NCBI GenBank assembly: GCA_030680175.1 | Contig: JAUXWO010000055.1 | Location: forward strand, 1 to 64,000 | Source of the DNA: Vicinamibacterales bacterium | GTDB taxonomy: Bacteria; Acidobacteriota; Vicinamibacteria; Vicinamibacterales; UBA2999 | DNA length: 64,000 nucleotides | Direction of reading: 5' to 3' | Shown here: piece by piece, positions 8,059 through 17,676 of the stretch | Position numbering within the stretch: position 1 is the stretch's first letter | Layout: every line of letters begins with the position of its first letter | Position numbers and translations under genes: made by a program | Notes under the pieces: generated by a model | Databases searched by the model: none | What the model was told of the DNA's origin: nothing | The model's input: only the letters and a program-made list of their open reading frames with translations

Positions 8059-8161
8059 GGTGGGTGGCCTGCCGACATCCGGAATAATAGGTGTGGCTGG
8101 TTTCGGCAGGGTCCGGCCGGGCGCCCGTCCCTGAGGCCGGGGTTCCCGAACCTCTGGCGTG

Positions 8162-8190
8162 TTGACCCTCCCCCCTACCTTCGTGATACA
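8162..8190 (+). promoter_or_regulatory. Sigma70-type promoter for the respiratory operon
   Basis: TTGACC at 8162-8167, a 17-base spacer, and GATACA at 8185-8190. It faces actA and would leave an untranslated leader of roughly 215 bases. Apart from this promoter and the adjacent operator, 8215-8412 holds only GC-rich sequence in which I see no gene. Confidence 0.55.
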
Positions 8191-8196
8191 AACTGC

Positions 8197-8214
8197 TTGC
8201 GAAAGTTTTCACAA
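8197..8214. promoter_or_regulatory. Rex-like operator at the predicted transcription start
   Basis: TTGCGAAAGTTTTCACAA is an 18-bp dyad matching the Rex consensus TTGTGAAA-N2-TTTCACAA at every defined position except the fourth. It starts 7 bases after the -10 box, so a bound protein would block initiation. Rex is an NADH/NAD-sensing repressor of respiratory genes in many bacteria. No rex gene is in the window, so the regulator is inferred. Confidence 0.6.
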
Positions 8215-8412
8215 CTATCGCCCCGCGGCCCGGTTGGGCGGTGGTGTGGTCGCCAAGCTTCCCTCGGCACAGTGTCGGATCCGGCTCTGTTCGCTCCGAT
8301 GACGAGAGCGTGAAGGGGGATTGCTCGGCCCTTTGGTGGGGCTCCGGCCCGGCCGTGTCCGCGCGCGCCCGTGCGCGGGACGGCGCAGCCGGGCGAGGCG
8401 TGCAGCAGGGAC

Positions 8413-9072
8413 ATGTCGCAGATCTTCAAACAGAGCGCCAACGCATGGTCGAAGGCCAGCATCTTCGCTCTCGTCTTCACCCTCCTGGCACTGGGGTGGG
8501 CGGTCATGGTGCTGCAGCGGTCCGACTTCGTGACGTCGGCCAACCAGTTCATCGCCCAGCCGGTCCAGTTCAGCCACCAGCACCACGTCGGCGGCATCGG
8601 CATCGACTGCCGGTACTGCCATACGTCGGTTGAGGTCGCGGCGTCGGCCGGCATCCCGCCGACCAAGACCTGCATCAACTGCCACTCGCAGATCTGGTCC
8701 GACAGCCCGTACCTCGAGCCGGTCCGCGCGAGCTTCCGCAACGACACGCCGCTCGAGTGGGTGCGGGTCCACGACCTGCCGGACTTCGTGTACTTCAACC
8801 ACAGCATTCACGTGGCCAAGGGCGTGGGCTGCGAGACCTGCCACGGGCAGGTCGACAAGATGCCGCTGATGCTGCAGAAGGCGTCGCTGCAGATGGAGTG
8901 GTGCCTCGAGTGCCACCGCAATCCCGAGCAGTTCGTGCGCCCGCGGTCCGAGGTCTTCACGATGGGGTATCAGCCGGCTTCGAGCCAGGCCGAGATCGGC
9001 CCCGCGCTCGTGAAGGAATACAACATCGCCGGCAGTTCCAACCTGACCAACTGTTCGGTCTGCCATCGCTAG
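8413..9072 (+). CDS. actA: Alternative complex III pentaheme cytochrome c subunit ActA
   Basis: 219 residues with one N-terminal transmembrane anchor (about residues 15-35, SIFALVFTLLALGWAVMVL) and five CxxCH haem-c motifs: CRYCH, CINCH, CETCH, CLECH and CSVCH. The periplasmic pentaheme domain passes electrons from the ActB/ActC quinol-oxidising module to ActE and the oxidase. ATG 8413 follows a GCAGGGAC ribosome site. It is first in an operon of thirteen genes running to coxD, behind a promoter with a Rex-like operator. Confidence 0.93.
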   Translation: MSQIFKQSANAWSKASIFALVFTLLALGWAVMVLQRSDFVTSANQFIAQPVQFSHQHHVGGIGIDCRYCHTSVEVAASAGIPPTKTCINCHSQIWSDSPYLEPVRASFRNDTPLEWVRVHDLPDFVYFNHSIHVAKGVGCETCHGQVDKMPLMLQKASLQMEWCLECHRNPEQFVRPRSEVFTMGYQPASSQAEIGPALVKEYNIAGSSNLTNCSVCHR

Positions 9073-9129
9073 GCAGGGCAGGCGTTGCGGCGATCGCACG
9101 GCTATCACGCGGGGACGGACATTCGACCG

Positions 9130-12100
9130 ATGAGTGCAGAGCAACTTGACCTGACCGCCATTCGCGCGCGGCTTCGCGACGCCGACGGCCGCCAGCCGTG
9201 GCGCAGCCTCGAAGCCGTGGCCGAGACGCCGGAGTTCCAGGCGTACCTCCACCGCGAGTTCCCGGCCAACGCCTCGGAGTGGCTCGACCCGGTCGGCCGC
9301 CGTTCGTTCCTGAAGCTGATGGGCGCGTCGCTGGCGCTGGCCGGCGCGACCGCCTGCACGGTGCAGCCGACCGAGCTGATCGTGCCGTACGTGCGGCAGC
9401 CCGAGCAGCTCATCCCCGGCCGGCCGCTCTTCTTCGCGACGGCGATGTCGCTCGGCGGCGTCGCCACGGGCCTGCTCGTCGAGAACCACGAGGGCCGGCC
9501 GACGAAGATCGAGGGCAACCCGGAGCACCCCGCGGGCCGCGGGGCGACGGACCTCTTCGCGCAGGCGTCGATCCTCACCCTCTACGATCCCGATCGTTCG
9601 ACCGTCCTCACGCAGCTCGGCGAGATCCGGCCCTGGGGCGCGTTCATCACCGCGATGCGCGCGAGCCTGTCGGCGCAGGCCGCCACGGGCGGCGCCGGCT
9701 TCCGGCTGCTGACCGAGACGGTCAACTCGCCGACGCTGGCGTGGCAGATTCAGCAGGTGCTCGCGGAGTACCCCGCGGCGCAGTGGATCCAGTGGGAGCC
9801 GCTGCCGCGTGACAACGCGCGCGCCGGCGCGCGCCAGGCCTTCGGCGAGTACGTCGAGCCCGTCTACGACTTCGAGGCCGCCGACGTCATCCTGTCGCTC
9901 GATGCCGATTTCCTCTCGGCCGGGCCCGCCGGCAACCTGCACGCCGCGCGTGGGTTCTCGGCGCGCCGCCGCATCGGCGCCGACCCCGACCGCCTCAACC
10001 GCCTCTACGTCGTCGAGCCCACGCCGTCGGTCACCGGCGGCCGCGCGGATCACCGCGTGCCGCTCAAGGCCAGCCAGGTCGGCGCGTTCGCGCGCGCCGT
10101 GGCGGCCCGTGTCGGCGTCGCGGGCGTCACGGGCAGTGCGCCCGCGGGCACCGACACGCAGGTGGCGGGGATCGCGGCGGATCTGGCCGCGCACCGCGGC
10201 CGCGCCCTCGTCGTCGCCGGCGATGCGCAGCCGGCCTGGGTGCATGCGCTCGCGCACGCGATGAACGACGCGCTCGGCAACACGGGCACGACCGTCCGCT
10301 ACCTCCCGACGCCCGAGGCCGTCCCGAGCGAGCAGCTCGCGGCGCTGCGGGCGCTCGTGGTCGACATGGAAGCGGGCCGCGTCCAGACGCTCGTCATCCT
10401 GGGCGAATCGAACCCCGTCTTCACCGCGCCCGCCGACTTCCGCTTCGCGGAGGCGATGAGCAAGGTGCAGACGCGCCTGCACTCGGGCCTCTTCCACGAC
10501 GAGACCGCCGAGCTCTGCCACTGGCACGTCCCGGGCACGCACTTCCTCGAGATGTGGAGCGACGCGCGCACGTTCGACGGCACCGCCACGATCGTGCAGC
10601 CCCTCATCCAGCCGCTCTACGGCGGCAAGTCGCCGCACGAGATCGTGGCGACGATGACGGAGCGGCCGGAGCGGAACGGCTACGACGTGGTCCGCGAGTA
10701 CTGGCAGACGCAGGCGGCGGCCGTGGCCGCCACGCCCGGCACCGAGGCGGCGGATCCGGCCGCCACGTTCGAACGCGCGTGGCGCGCGTGGCTGCACGAC
10801 GGTGTCGTGCCGGCGACGGCGCACACGGCACGCGAGGTCGCGCTCGCCGAGGGCTGGGCCGCGGGCGCCGCGCCGGCCGCGGCGGACGGCGTCGAGGTGA
10901 TCTTCCGCCACGATCCGTCGCTCTACGACGGCCGCTTCGCGAACAACGGCTGGCTGCAGGAGCTGCCCCGCCCCGTGACGAAGCTGACGTGGGACAACGC
11001 GGCGCTCGTCGGGGTGGCGACGGCGGAGCGGCTCGGCGTGGCCAACGGCGACTTCCTGGACATCACGCAGGACGGCCGCACGGTGAGCGTGCCGGTGTGG
11101 ATCGATCCGGGCCACGCGGCCGACGCGGTGACGGTGACGGTCGGCTACGGCCGCACGCGCGCCGGGCGCGTGGGCAACGGCACGGGCTTCAACGTCTACC
11201 CGCTGCGCGGATCGGCGTCGCCGTTCTTCGGCCCCGCCGAGGTCCAGAAGGGCCGCGGGCGCTACCCGCTCGTCAGCACGCAGGACCACTGGACCATCGA
11301 CGGCCGCAACATCGTCCGCTCCGAGACGCTGGAGGGCTTCAAGGCCAACCCGGCGTTCGCGAAGGACATGGAGCACCTCAAGCTCTCCGAGGGCCTGACG
11401 CTGTTCCCGGCGTGGGAGTACAAGGGCTACTCGTGGGGCATGGCCATCGACATGAACGCGTGCACGGGGTGCAACGCGTGCGTGGTGGCGTGCCAGGCCG
11501 AGAACAACATCCCCGTCGTCGGCAAGGAGCAGGTGGCCAACGGCCGCGAGATGCACTGGCTGCGCATCGACCGCTACTACTCGGGCGACCTCGAGAATCC
11601 CGACACGTATCACCAGCCCATGCCGTGCCAGCAGTGCGAGAACGCGCCCTGCGAGGTCGTCTGTCCGGTCGCCGCGACCGTGCACAACGACGAGGGCCTG
11701 AACGACATGGTCTACAACCGGTGCGTGGGCACGCGCTACTGCTCGAACAACTGCCCGTGGAAGGTGCGCCGGTTCAACTTCCTGATGTACCAGGACTGGA
11801 ACACGCCGCAGTTCAAGCTGCAGCGCAACCCCGACGTCACCGTGCGCAGCCGCGGCGTGATGGAGAAGTGCACGTACTGCGTGCAGCGCATCAATGCGGC
11901 CCGGATCAACGCCAAGCGCGAGGAGCGTGAGATTCGCGACGGCGAGGTGGTCACGGCGTGCGAGGCGGTCTGCCCGACCGAGGCGATCGTCTTCGGCAAC
12001 ATCAACGACCCGGAGAGCCGGGTCGCCAGGCTGAAGGCGAGCCCGCGGAACTACGCGACGCTGGCTGAACTGAACGCGCGGCCCCGGACGACCTACCTGG

Positions 12101-12195
12101 CGGCCGTGCGCAACCCGAACCCGTCGCTGCCGTCGAACCCGACGGTCGGCGGCCACCACGGCGCGAACGAATCGGCGACGGGGAGCGAGCACTAA
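9130..12195 (+). CDS. actB: Alternative complex III Fe-S / molybdopterin-fold subunit ActB
   Basis: 1021 residues. A twin-arginine motif (GRRSFLKLMG, residues 56-65) lies after about 55 N-terminal residues, as in other ActB proteins. The long middle (about 90-740) is the molybdopterin-oxidoreductase-like B1 domain, which in this family carries no cofactor. The C-terminal B2 domain begins near residue 770 and holds the ferredoxin cysteines: CTGCNACVVAC near 778, CQQCENAPCEVVC, CVGTRYCSNNC, CTYC and CEAVC, enough for three [4Fe-4S] and one [3Fe-4S] clusters. It takes electrons from menaquinol with ActC and gives them to ActA. ActC starts two bases after the stop. Confidence 0.95.
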   Translation: MSAEQLDLTAIRARLRDADGRQPWRSLEAVAETPEFQAYLHREFPANASEWLDPVGRRSFLKLMGASLALAGATACTVQPTELIVPYVRQPEQLIPGRPLFFATAMSLGGVATGLLVENHEGRPTKIEGNPEHPAGRGATDLFAQASILTLYDPDRSTVLTQLGEIRPWGAFITAMRASLSAQAATGGAGFRLLTETVNSPTLAWQIQQVLAEYPAAQWIQWEPLPRDNARAGARQAFGEYVEPVYDFEAADVILSLDADFLSAGPAGNLHAARGFSARRRIGADPDRLNRLYVVEPTPSVTGGRADHRVPLKASQVGAFARAVAARVGVAGVTGSAPAGTDTQVAGIAADLAAHRGRALVVAGDAQPAWVHALAHAMNDALGNTGTTVRYLPTPEAVPSEQLAALRALVVDMEAGRVQTLVILGESNPVFTAPADFRFAEAMSKVQTRLHSGLFHDETAELCHWHVPGTHFLEMWSDARTFDGTATIVQPLIQPLYGGKSPHEIVATMTERPERNGYDVVREYWQTQAAAVAATPGTEAADPAATFERAWRAWLHDGVVPATAHTAREVALAEGWAAGAAPAAADGVEVIFRHDPSLYDGRFANNGWLQELPRPVTKLTWDNAALVGVATAERLGVANGDFLDITQDGRTVSVPVWIDPGHAADAVTVTVGYGRTRAGRVGNGTGFNVYPLRGSASPFFGPAEVQKGRGRYPLVSTQDHWTIDGRNIVRSETLEGFKANPAFAKDMEHLKLSEGLTLFPAWEYKGYSWGMAIDMNACTGCNACVVACQAENNIPVVGKEQVANGREMHWLRIDRYYSGDLENPDTYHQPMPCQQCENAPCEVVCPVAATVHNDEGLNDMVYNRCVGTRYCSNNCPWKVRRFNFLMYQDWNTPQFKLQRNPDVTVRSRGVMEKCTYCVQRINAARINAKREEREIRDGEVVTACEAVCPTEAIVFGNINDPESRVARLKASPRNYATLAELNARPRTTYLAAVRNPNPSLPSNPTVGGHHGANESATGSEH

Positions 12196-12197
12196 CG

Positions 12198-13601
<1,404 letters not shown>

Positions 13602-13607
<6 letters not shown>

Positions 13608-13714
13608 GTGGGGTGCCGTTGACGGTCCACTTCCGGCCGCCCGTTGGGCGGCCCGCAGAATCGGAGCTGAGCAGAGGCGCTGGTCGCACCTCTTCAGTTG
13701 ATACACGCCACTAG
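13602..13714 (-). repeat. Dispersed palindromic element, copy C (inverted)
   Basis: Lies between actC and actD. On the minus strand it reads CTAGTGGCGTGTATC, AACTGAAGAGG, GACCAGCGCCTCTGCTCAG, a GGGCCGCCC/GGGCGGCC hairpin (13635-13653), CCGTCAACGG, and ends CCACTTAGTGG, which contains the actC stop in the other orientation. The opposite end (CACTAGGA) supplies the AGGA that is the best ribosome-binding match for actD. Confidence 0.75.
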
Positions 13715-13723
13715 GAATTCGTC

Positions 13724-14272
13724 ATGCACGTGCACGAGGAAAAAACCGGACTCTACGGCCTGATGGCCGAGTTCGATCAGGCGCAGCCGCTCGTTGACGC
13801 GGCGGTGGCCGTGATGGGCGCGGGCTACTCGAAGGTGGAGGCGTACTCGCCGTTCCCCATCGAAGAGCTCAACGACATCATTCACAGAAAGCGGACGATC
13901 CTCCCGAAGCTGGTGCTCGGCGCCGGGCTGACGGGGATGGCGAGCGGGTTCGCGCTGCAGTACGGCACGTCGGTGCTGGCGTATCCGCTGAACGTCGGCG
14001 GCCGGCCGCTGGCGACGTGGACGGCGTGGGTGGTGCCCTCGTACGAGCTGACGATCCTCTTCGCGGCGCTGACGGCCGCGGTCGGGATGATCGCGCTCAA
14101 CGGGCTGCCGCAGCCGTACCATCCGGTGTTCAACGTCGAGCGGTTCGACCGGGCGAGCTCCGACAAGTTCTTCCTCGTCGTGGAAGCGGCGGACCCGCGC
14201 TTCCAGAAGGACGAGACCACCCGGCTGCTCGAGGGCCTGGGGGCGAAGGGAGTGTACGACGTTGCGGAGTAG
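13724..14272 (+). CDS. actD: Alternative complex III subunit ActD (DUF3341)
   Basis: 182 residues. The soluble N-terminal half has the family opening (KTGLYGLMAEFDQAQPLVDAA, then a betaalphabeta-like region with YSPFPIEELNDIIH). Two membrane helices follow (about residues 62-85 and 104-128), then a cytoplasmic tail with FNVERFDRASSDKFFLVVEA and DPRFQ. It is a structural subunit of the complex. The C-terminal 11 bases overlap actE. Confidence 0.9.
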   Translation: MHVHEEKTGLYGLMAEFDQAQPLVDAAVAVMGAGYSKVEAYSPFPIEELNDIIHRKRTILPKLVLGAGLTGMASGFALQYGTSVLAYPLNVGGRPLATWTAWVVPSYELTILFAALTAAVGMIALNGLPQPYHPVFNVERFDRASSDKFFLVVEAADPRFQKDETTRLLEGLGAKGVYDVAE

Positions 14273-14888
14273 CGCCTCGATTCGCCGCGCCGCGCTGGTG
14301 CTGGCCGCCGTGGCGGTCCTGGCCGGATGCCGGCAGGACATGCACGACACGCCTCGCTACGAGCCGTTCGAGGCGAGCACGTTCTTCGCCGACGGCCGCG
14401 CCTCGCGCGCATACCCGATCGGCACGGTCGCCCGCGGGCAGCTGCGCGCCGACGACCATCTGTACACCGGCCGCGTCAACGGCGAGTTCGCCGAGACGTT
14501 CCCGTTCGCGGTGTCGCACGCCGAGATGGCGCGCGGCCAGCAGCGCTACAACGTGTACTGCGCGCCGTGCCACGGCCAGATCGGCGACGGGAACGGCATG
14601 GTCGTCCAGCGCGGGCTGCGGCAGGCCGCCACGTACCACCAGGACCGGCTCCGCGGGGAGCGGATCGGGTACTTCTACGACGTGATTACCAACGGCTTCG
14701 GGGCCATGCAGGGCTACGCCGAGCAGGTGCCCGTGCGCGACCGCTGGCTGATTGCCGCCTACATCCGCGCGCTGCAGCTCAGCCAGCATGCGCCGCTCGA
14801 GGCCGTGCGGCCGGGCGACCGGCCGCGGCTGGACCAGACGCCGGAGGAGCAGCTCGCGCCGCCTCCGACGGCCGCCACCGGGCACTAG
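14262..14888 (+). CDS. actE: Alternative complex III monohaem cytochrome c lipoprotein ActE
   Basis: 208 residues with a TTG start inside the end of actD. The N-terminus is a lipoprotein signal (LAAVAVLAGC, lipid-modified Cys near residue 22). A single haem-c site CAPCH lies near residue 100, followed by GQIGDGNGMVVQRGL and the probable axial Met in GFGAMQGYAEQV. It is periplasmic, membrane-tethered by lipid, and carries electrons from ActA toward the fused cytochrome c of CoxB. The last codons are Pro/Ala-rich. A 7-bp repeat array follows the stop. Confidence 0.92.
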   Translation: MRSSASIRRAALVLAAVAVLAGCRQDMHDTPRYEPFEASTFFADGRASRAYPIGTVARGQLRADDHLYTGRVNGEFAETFPFAVSHAEMARGQQRYNVYCAPCHGQIGDGNGMVVQRGLRQAATYHQDRLRGERIGYFYDVITNGFGAMQGYAEQVPVRDRWLIAAYIRALQLSQHAPLEAVRPGDRPRLDQTPEEQLAPPPTAATGH

Positions 14889-14894
14889 CCTCTT

Positions 14895-15031
14895 GATTGC
14901 AGATTGCAGATTGCAGATTGAGGAACTTGCGAACGGCGAACGGCGAACGGCGAACAGCGAACGGCGAACAGCGAATAGCGAACGACGAATAGCGAACGAC
15001 GAACAGCGAACGACGAAGAGCGAATAGCGAC
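14895..15031. repeat. Long 7-bp tandem repeat array between actE and actF
   Basis: About four GATTGCA heptamers (14895-14922) followed by roughly fourteen GCGAACG/GCGAATA/ACGAACA heptamers (14929-15030). The array ends four bases before the actF ATG, so that gene has no recognisable Shine-Dalgarno sequence. Confidence 0.85.
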
Positions 15032-15034
15032 GAT

Positions 15035-16219
15035 ATGACCACGGAAACCTATCAGGCGCCTGACAGCGTCTCGGGCCTGCAGACCAAGGGGATTGGCACG
15101 GCCGTGCTCGGCCTGCTGCTCACCGGCGCCGGCTTCGCGATGGCGGGCCTCGATCGCTTCTACGAGGCGTACCTCGTGGCCTACGTGTTCTGGGTGGGCG
15201 TGTCGCTCGGCAGCCTGGCGCTGCTGATGGTGCACCACCTGTCGGGCGGCGCCTGGGGCGTCGTGATCCGGCGGCCGCTCGAAGCCGCGACGCGCACGCT
15301 GCCGCTGATGGCGGTCCTCTTCCTGCCGATCGTCGCGGGGATGGGCCACCTCTATCACTGGACGCACGCCGACGCCGTGGCCGCCGATCCGATCATGCAG
15401 GCCAAGGAGGCGTATCTCAACGCGCCGTTCTTCCTGGCGCGGCAGGTCTTCTACTTCGCGTGCTGGATCGTGATGGCCACGCTGCTCAACCGGTGGTCGG
15501 CCGAACAGGACCGCACCGGCGACCCCGCGCTGGCGGTGAAGATGGCGCGGCTGTCGGGCGGTGGGCTGCTCGTCTTCGGTCTCACCGTGACCTTCGCGGC
15601 CGTCGACTGGACGATGTCGGTGAACCCGCACTGGTTCTCGACGATCTGGGGCATGCTCTACATGGTCGGCCAGGGGCTGTCGGCGCTCGCGTTCGTCATC
15701 GCGGTGCTGGTGATGCTCTCGACGGTGCCGCCGCTCGACCGCGTGGTCAACGCCTCGCACCTCCACGACCTCGGGAAGCTGCTCTTCGCGTTCCTGATGC
15801 TGTGGGCGTACCTGTCGTTCTCGCAGTTCATCATCATCTACTCGGCCAACCTCGCCGAGGAGATCCCGCACTACCTGGTGCGGTCGGCGGGCGGGTGGCA
15901 ATGGGTGGGGTGGAGCCTGGTGTTGCTGCACTTCGCGCTGCCCTACGGGCTGCTCCTGGCGCGCGATACCAAGCGCAACTTCAACCGCCTGCGCGTCATC
16001 GCGATGTGGGTCGTGGTGATTCGCCTGCTCGACTACTACTGGCACGTGGCGCCGGAGTTCCACACGACGGGCCTCTCGGTGACGCTCGTGGACGTGGCGC
16101 TGCCGATCGCGCTCGGCGGGATCTTCGTGGCCGTGTTCGCCGCCCAGCTGAAGGGCCGTCCGCTGCTGCCGCTGCAGGATCCGGGCCTGGCGAAGGCGCT
16201 GACCCATCACACGCACTAG
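15035..16219 (+). CDS. actF: Alternative complex III membrane subunit ActF
   Basis: 394 residues with about ten membrane helices. It is related to ActC but distinct: no NrfD-type quinol motif, and typical ActF stretches such as FYEAYLVAYVFWVGVSLGSL, VHHLSGGAWGVVIRRPLEA, VDWTMSVNPHWFSTIWGMLY and FAFLMLWAYLSFSQFIIIYS. It completes the membrane arm and contacts the oxidase in ACIII-caa3 supercomplexes. The start is fixed by homology only, since upstream sequence is a repeat array. Confidence 0.93.
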   Translation: MTTETYQAPDSVSGLQTKGIGTAVLGLLLTGAGFAMAGLDRFYEAYLVAYVFWVGVSLGSLALLMVHHLSGGAWGVVIRRPLEAATRTLPLMAVLFLPIVAGMGHLYHWTHADAVAADPIMQAKEAYLNAPFFLARQVFYFACWIVMATLLNRWSAEQDRTGDPALAVKMARLSGGGLLVFGLTVTFAAVDWTMSVNPHWFSTIWGMLYMVGQGLSALAFVIAVLVMLSTVPPLDRVVNASHLHDLGKLLFAFLMLWAYLSFSQFIIIYSANLAEEIPHYLVRSAGGWQWVGWSLVLLHFALPYGLLLARDTKRNFNRLRVIAMWVVVIRLLDYYWHVAPEFHTTGLSVTLVDVALPIALGGIFVAVFAAQLKGRPLLPLQDPGLAKALTHHTH

Positions 16220-16227
16220 AGACGACG

Positions 16228-16698
16228 ATGAAGGATATCGAACACGGATACGGGACGACGCCGGAGGGGGCGGGGCACGAGCACTCCGACATCGATCCGT
16301 CGTACGGCTACACGTTCGGGATCTGGCTCGCGGTGGCCATGGTCATCTCGGCGGGCATCGTCTACGGCACGTTCCTGCTCTTCGAGGGAAAGATGGTGGC
16401 GCGCGATGCGGCCGAGCAGCGGTTCCCGCTGGCCGCGGGCCGGCCGCAGGAGCCGCCGGCGCCGCGCCTGCAGACGCAGCCGTTCAAGGACGTCTACCTG
16501 CTCCGGCAGTCCGAACGGCAGACGCTGCAGACCTACGGCTGGGTGGATCAGGAGAACGGGATCGTGCGCGTGCCGATCCAGGACGCGATGCGGCTGACGA
16601 TCGAGCGCGGCCTGCCGGCGCGCGCGGAGGCGCCCGGGGCCGACTTCAACCGGGTCGTGCAGGACAGTTCGTCCGGCCGGACGGCGGGGGTCAGATAG
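16228..16698 (+). CDS. Small membrane-anchored protein of the ACIII/oxidase operon
   Basis: 156 residues. A His/Asp/Glu-rich N-terminus (MKDIEHGYGTTPEGAG) precedes one transmembrane helix over about residues 30-52 (YTFGIWLAVAMVISAGIVYG). The C-terminal part is periplasmic and contains PAPRLQTQPFKDVYLLRQ and a TYGWVDQENGIVRVPIQDAM segment that is widespread in proteins encoded beside SCO and cytochrome oxidase genes. No cofactor motif is visible. It starts 8 bases after actF, so it is in the same operon. A role in assembly or in linking the two complexes is inference. Confidence 0.8.
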   Translation: MKDIEHGYGTTPEGAGHEHSDIDPSYGYTFGIWLAVAMVISAGIVYGTFLLFEGKMVARDAAEQRFPLAAGRPQEPPAPRLQTQPFKDVYLLRQSERQTLQTYGWVDQENGIVRVPIQDAMRLTIERGLPARAEAPGADFNRVVQDSSSGRTAGVR

Positions 16699-16705
16699 AT
16701 GGATT

Positions 16706-16830
16706 CGGCGATCTCGTGATGTGGTGATGTGGTGATCTGGAGATGGGATCTCCGGATGTGGGATGTGCGGATCGATCTGGTGATCGATCTGGTGATCTGG
16801 TGATCGGTCTGCTGATCTGGTGATCTGGTG
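16706..16830. repeat. 8-bp tandem repeat (TGATCTGG/TGATGTGG) running into the SCO start codon
   Basis: Imperfect octamers such as GTGATGTG, GTGATCTG, ATCGATCT and CTGATCTG fill the spacer. The last unit supplies the GTG start of the SCO gene. Note the different period (8) from the 7-bp arrays elsewhere. Confidence 0.8.
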
Positions 16831-17673
16831 AAGTATCTGGGGATTGTGGTGATGATCGGGCTGCTGGCGGGCGTCCCCCCTGCCGCGGCGCAGGGCGACG
16901 CGCCCGGGCTGCGTCCCGCGCCCGGGCTGCCGTCGAGCACGATGCCGGCGGTGCTGACGGGCGTCGGCTTCGAGCAGCGGCTCAACACGGCGCTGCCGCT
17001 CGACCTGACGTTCCGCGACGAAGACGGCCGCACCGTGCGGCTCGGCGACTACTTCGGACGCCGGCCGGTGCTGCTCGCGTTCGTCTATTACGAGTGCCCG
17101 ATGCTGTGCACGCAGGTGCTGAACGGCCTGCTGAGCGCGATGTCGGTGCTCGACGAGACCGCGGGCCGGGACTTCGACGTGGTCACGGTGAGCTTCGACC
17201 CGCGCGAGACGCCGGTGCTCGCGTCGGCGAAGAAACAGGCGTACCTCGACCGCTACACGCGCGAGGGCGCCGCGGCGGGCTGGCACTTCCTGACGGGCGA
17301 CGCGGACGCCATCGCGGCGCTCACGGCGGCGGCGGGATTCCAGTACGTCTGGGATGAGCCGTCACAGCAGTTCGCGCACGCGAGCGGCATCGTGGTGGCG
17401 ACGCCCGGCGGGACGTTGTCGCGGTATTTCATGGGGATCGAGTACTCCCCGCGCGACCTGAAGTTCGCGCTGATGGAGTCCTCCGAGGGGCGGGTCGGGT
17501 CGCTGGCCGACCAGTTGCTGCTTTATTGCTATCACTACGACCCCGCCACGGGGACGTACGGGCTCATCGTGATGAACACGGTGCGGCTCGCCGGCGCGGC
17601 CACGGTGGTCGCGCTCATGGGGTTCGTGGTGGTGACGCTCAGGCGCGATCGACGCGCCGCTGCCGGACACTGA
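16828..17673 (+). CDS. SCO1/SenC family copper chaperone
   Basis: 281 residues with a signal peptide (VVMIGLLAGVPPAAAQG), a thioredoxin-like SCO domain and a C-terminal transmembrane helix (about 250-272, GAATVVALMGFVVVTL), so it is anchored at its end rather than its start. The copper ligands are present: Cys pair in YYECPMLCTQVLNGL near residue 90 and the distal His in SQQFAHASGI near residue 188. It delivers copper to the CuA site of CoxB. The start is GTG, formed by the preceding octamer array; an ATG a few codons downstream would damage the signal peptide. It lies 3 bases before coxB. Confidence 0.9.
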   Translation: MKYLGIVVMIGLLAGVPPAAAQGDAPGLRPAPGLPSSTMPAVLTGVGFEQRLNTALPLDLTFRDEDGRTVRLGDYFGRRPVLLAFVYYECPMLCTQVLNGLLSAMSVLDETAGRDFDVVTVSFDPRETPVLASAKKQAYLDRYTREGAAAGWHFLTGDADAIAALTAAAGFQYVWDEPSQQFAHASGIVVATPGGTLSRYFMGIEYSPRDLKFALMESSEGRVGSLADQLLLYCYHYDPATGTYGLIVMNTVRLAGAATVVALMGFVVVTLRRDRRAAAGH

Positions 17674-17676
17674 CAT

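Noticed and set aside
8091-8160. A structured RNA or riboswitch upstream of the respiratory operon
   Set aside because: There are GC-rich stems but no match to a riboswitch core that I recognise, and the region precedes the predicted promoter, so it would not be in the transcript.
8215-12192. Very long open frame on the minus strand opposite actA/actB
   Set aside because: It is a shadow of the GC-rich actB coding frame: composition is Arg/Ala/His-rich with no recognisable motif, and the plus strand has clear haem, TAT and Fe-S motifs. Similar long antisense frames opposite the M14, cox, Nudix and Mrp genes were rejected for the same reason.
14895-15031. CRISPR array
   Set aside because: Units are 7 bp with no spacers; the pattern is a tandem repeat, and no cas gene is in the window.
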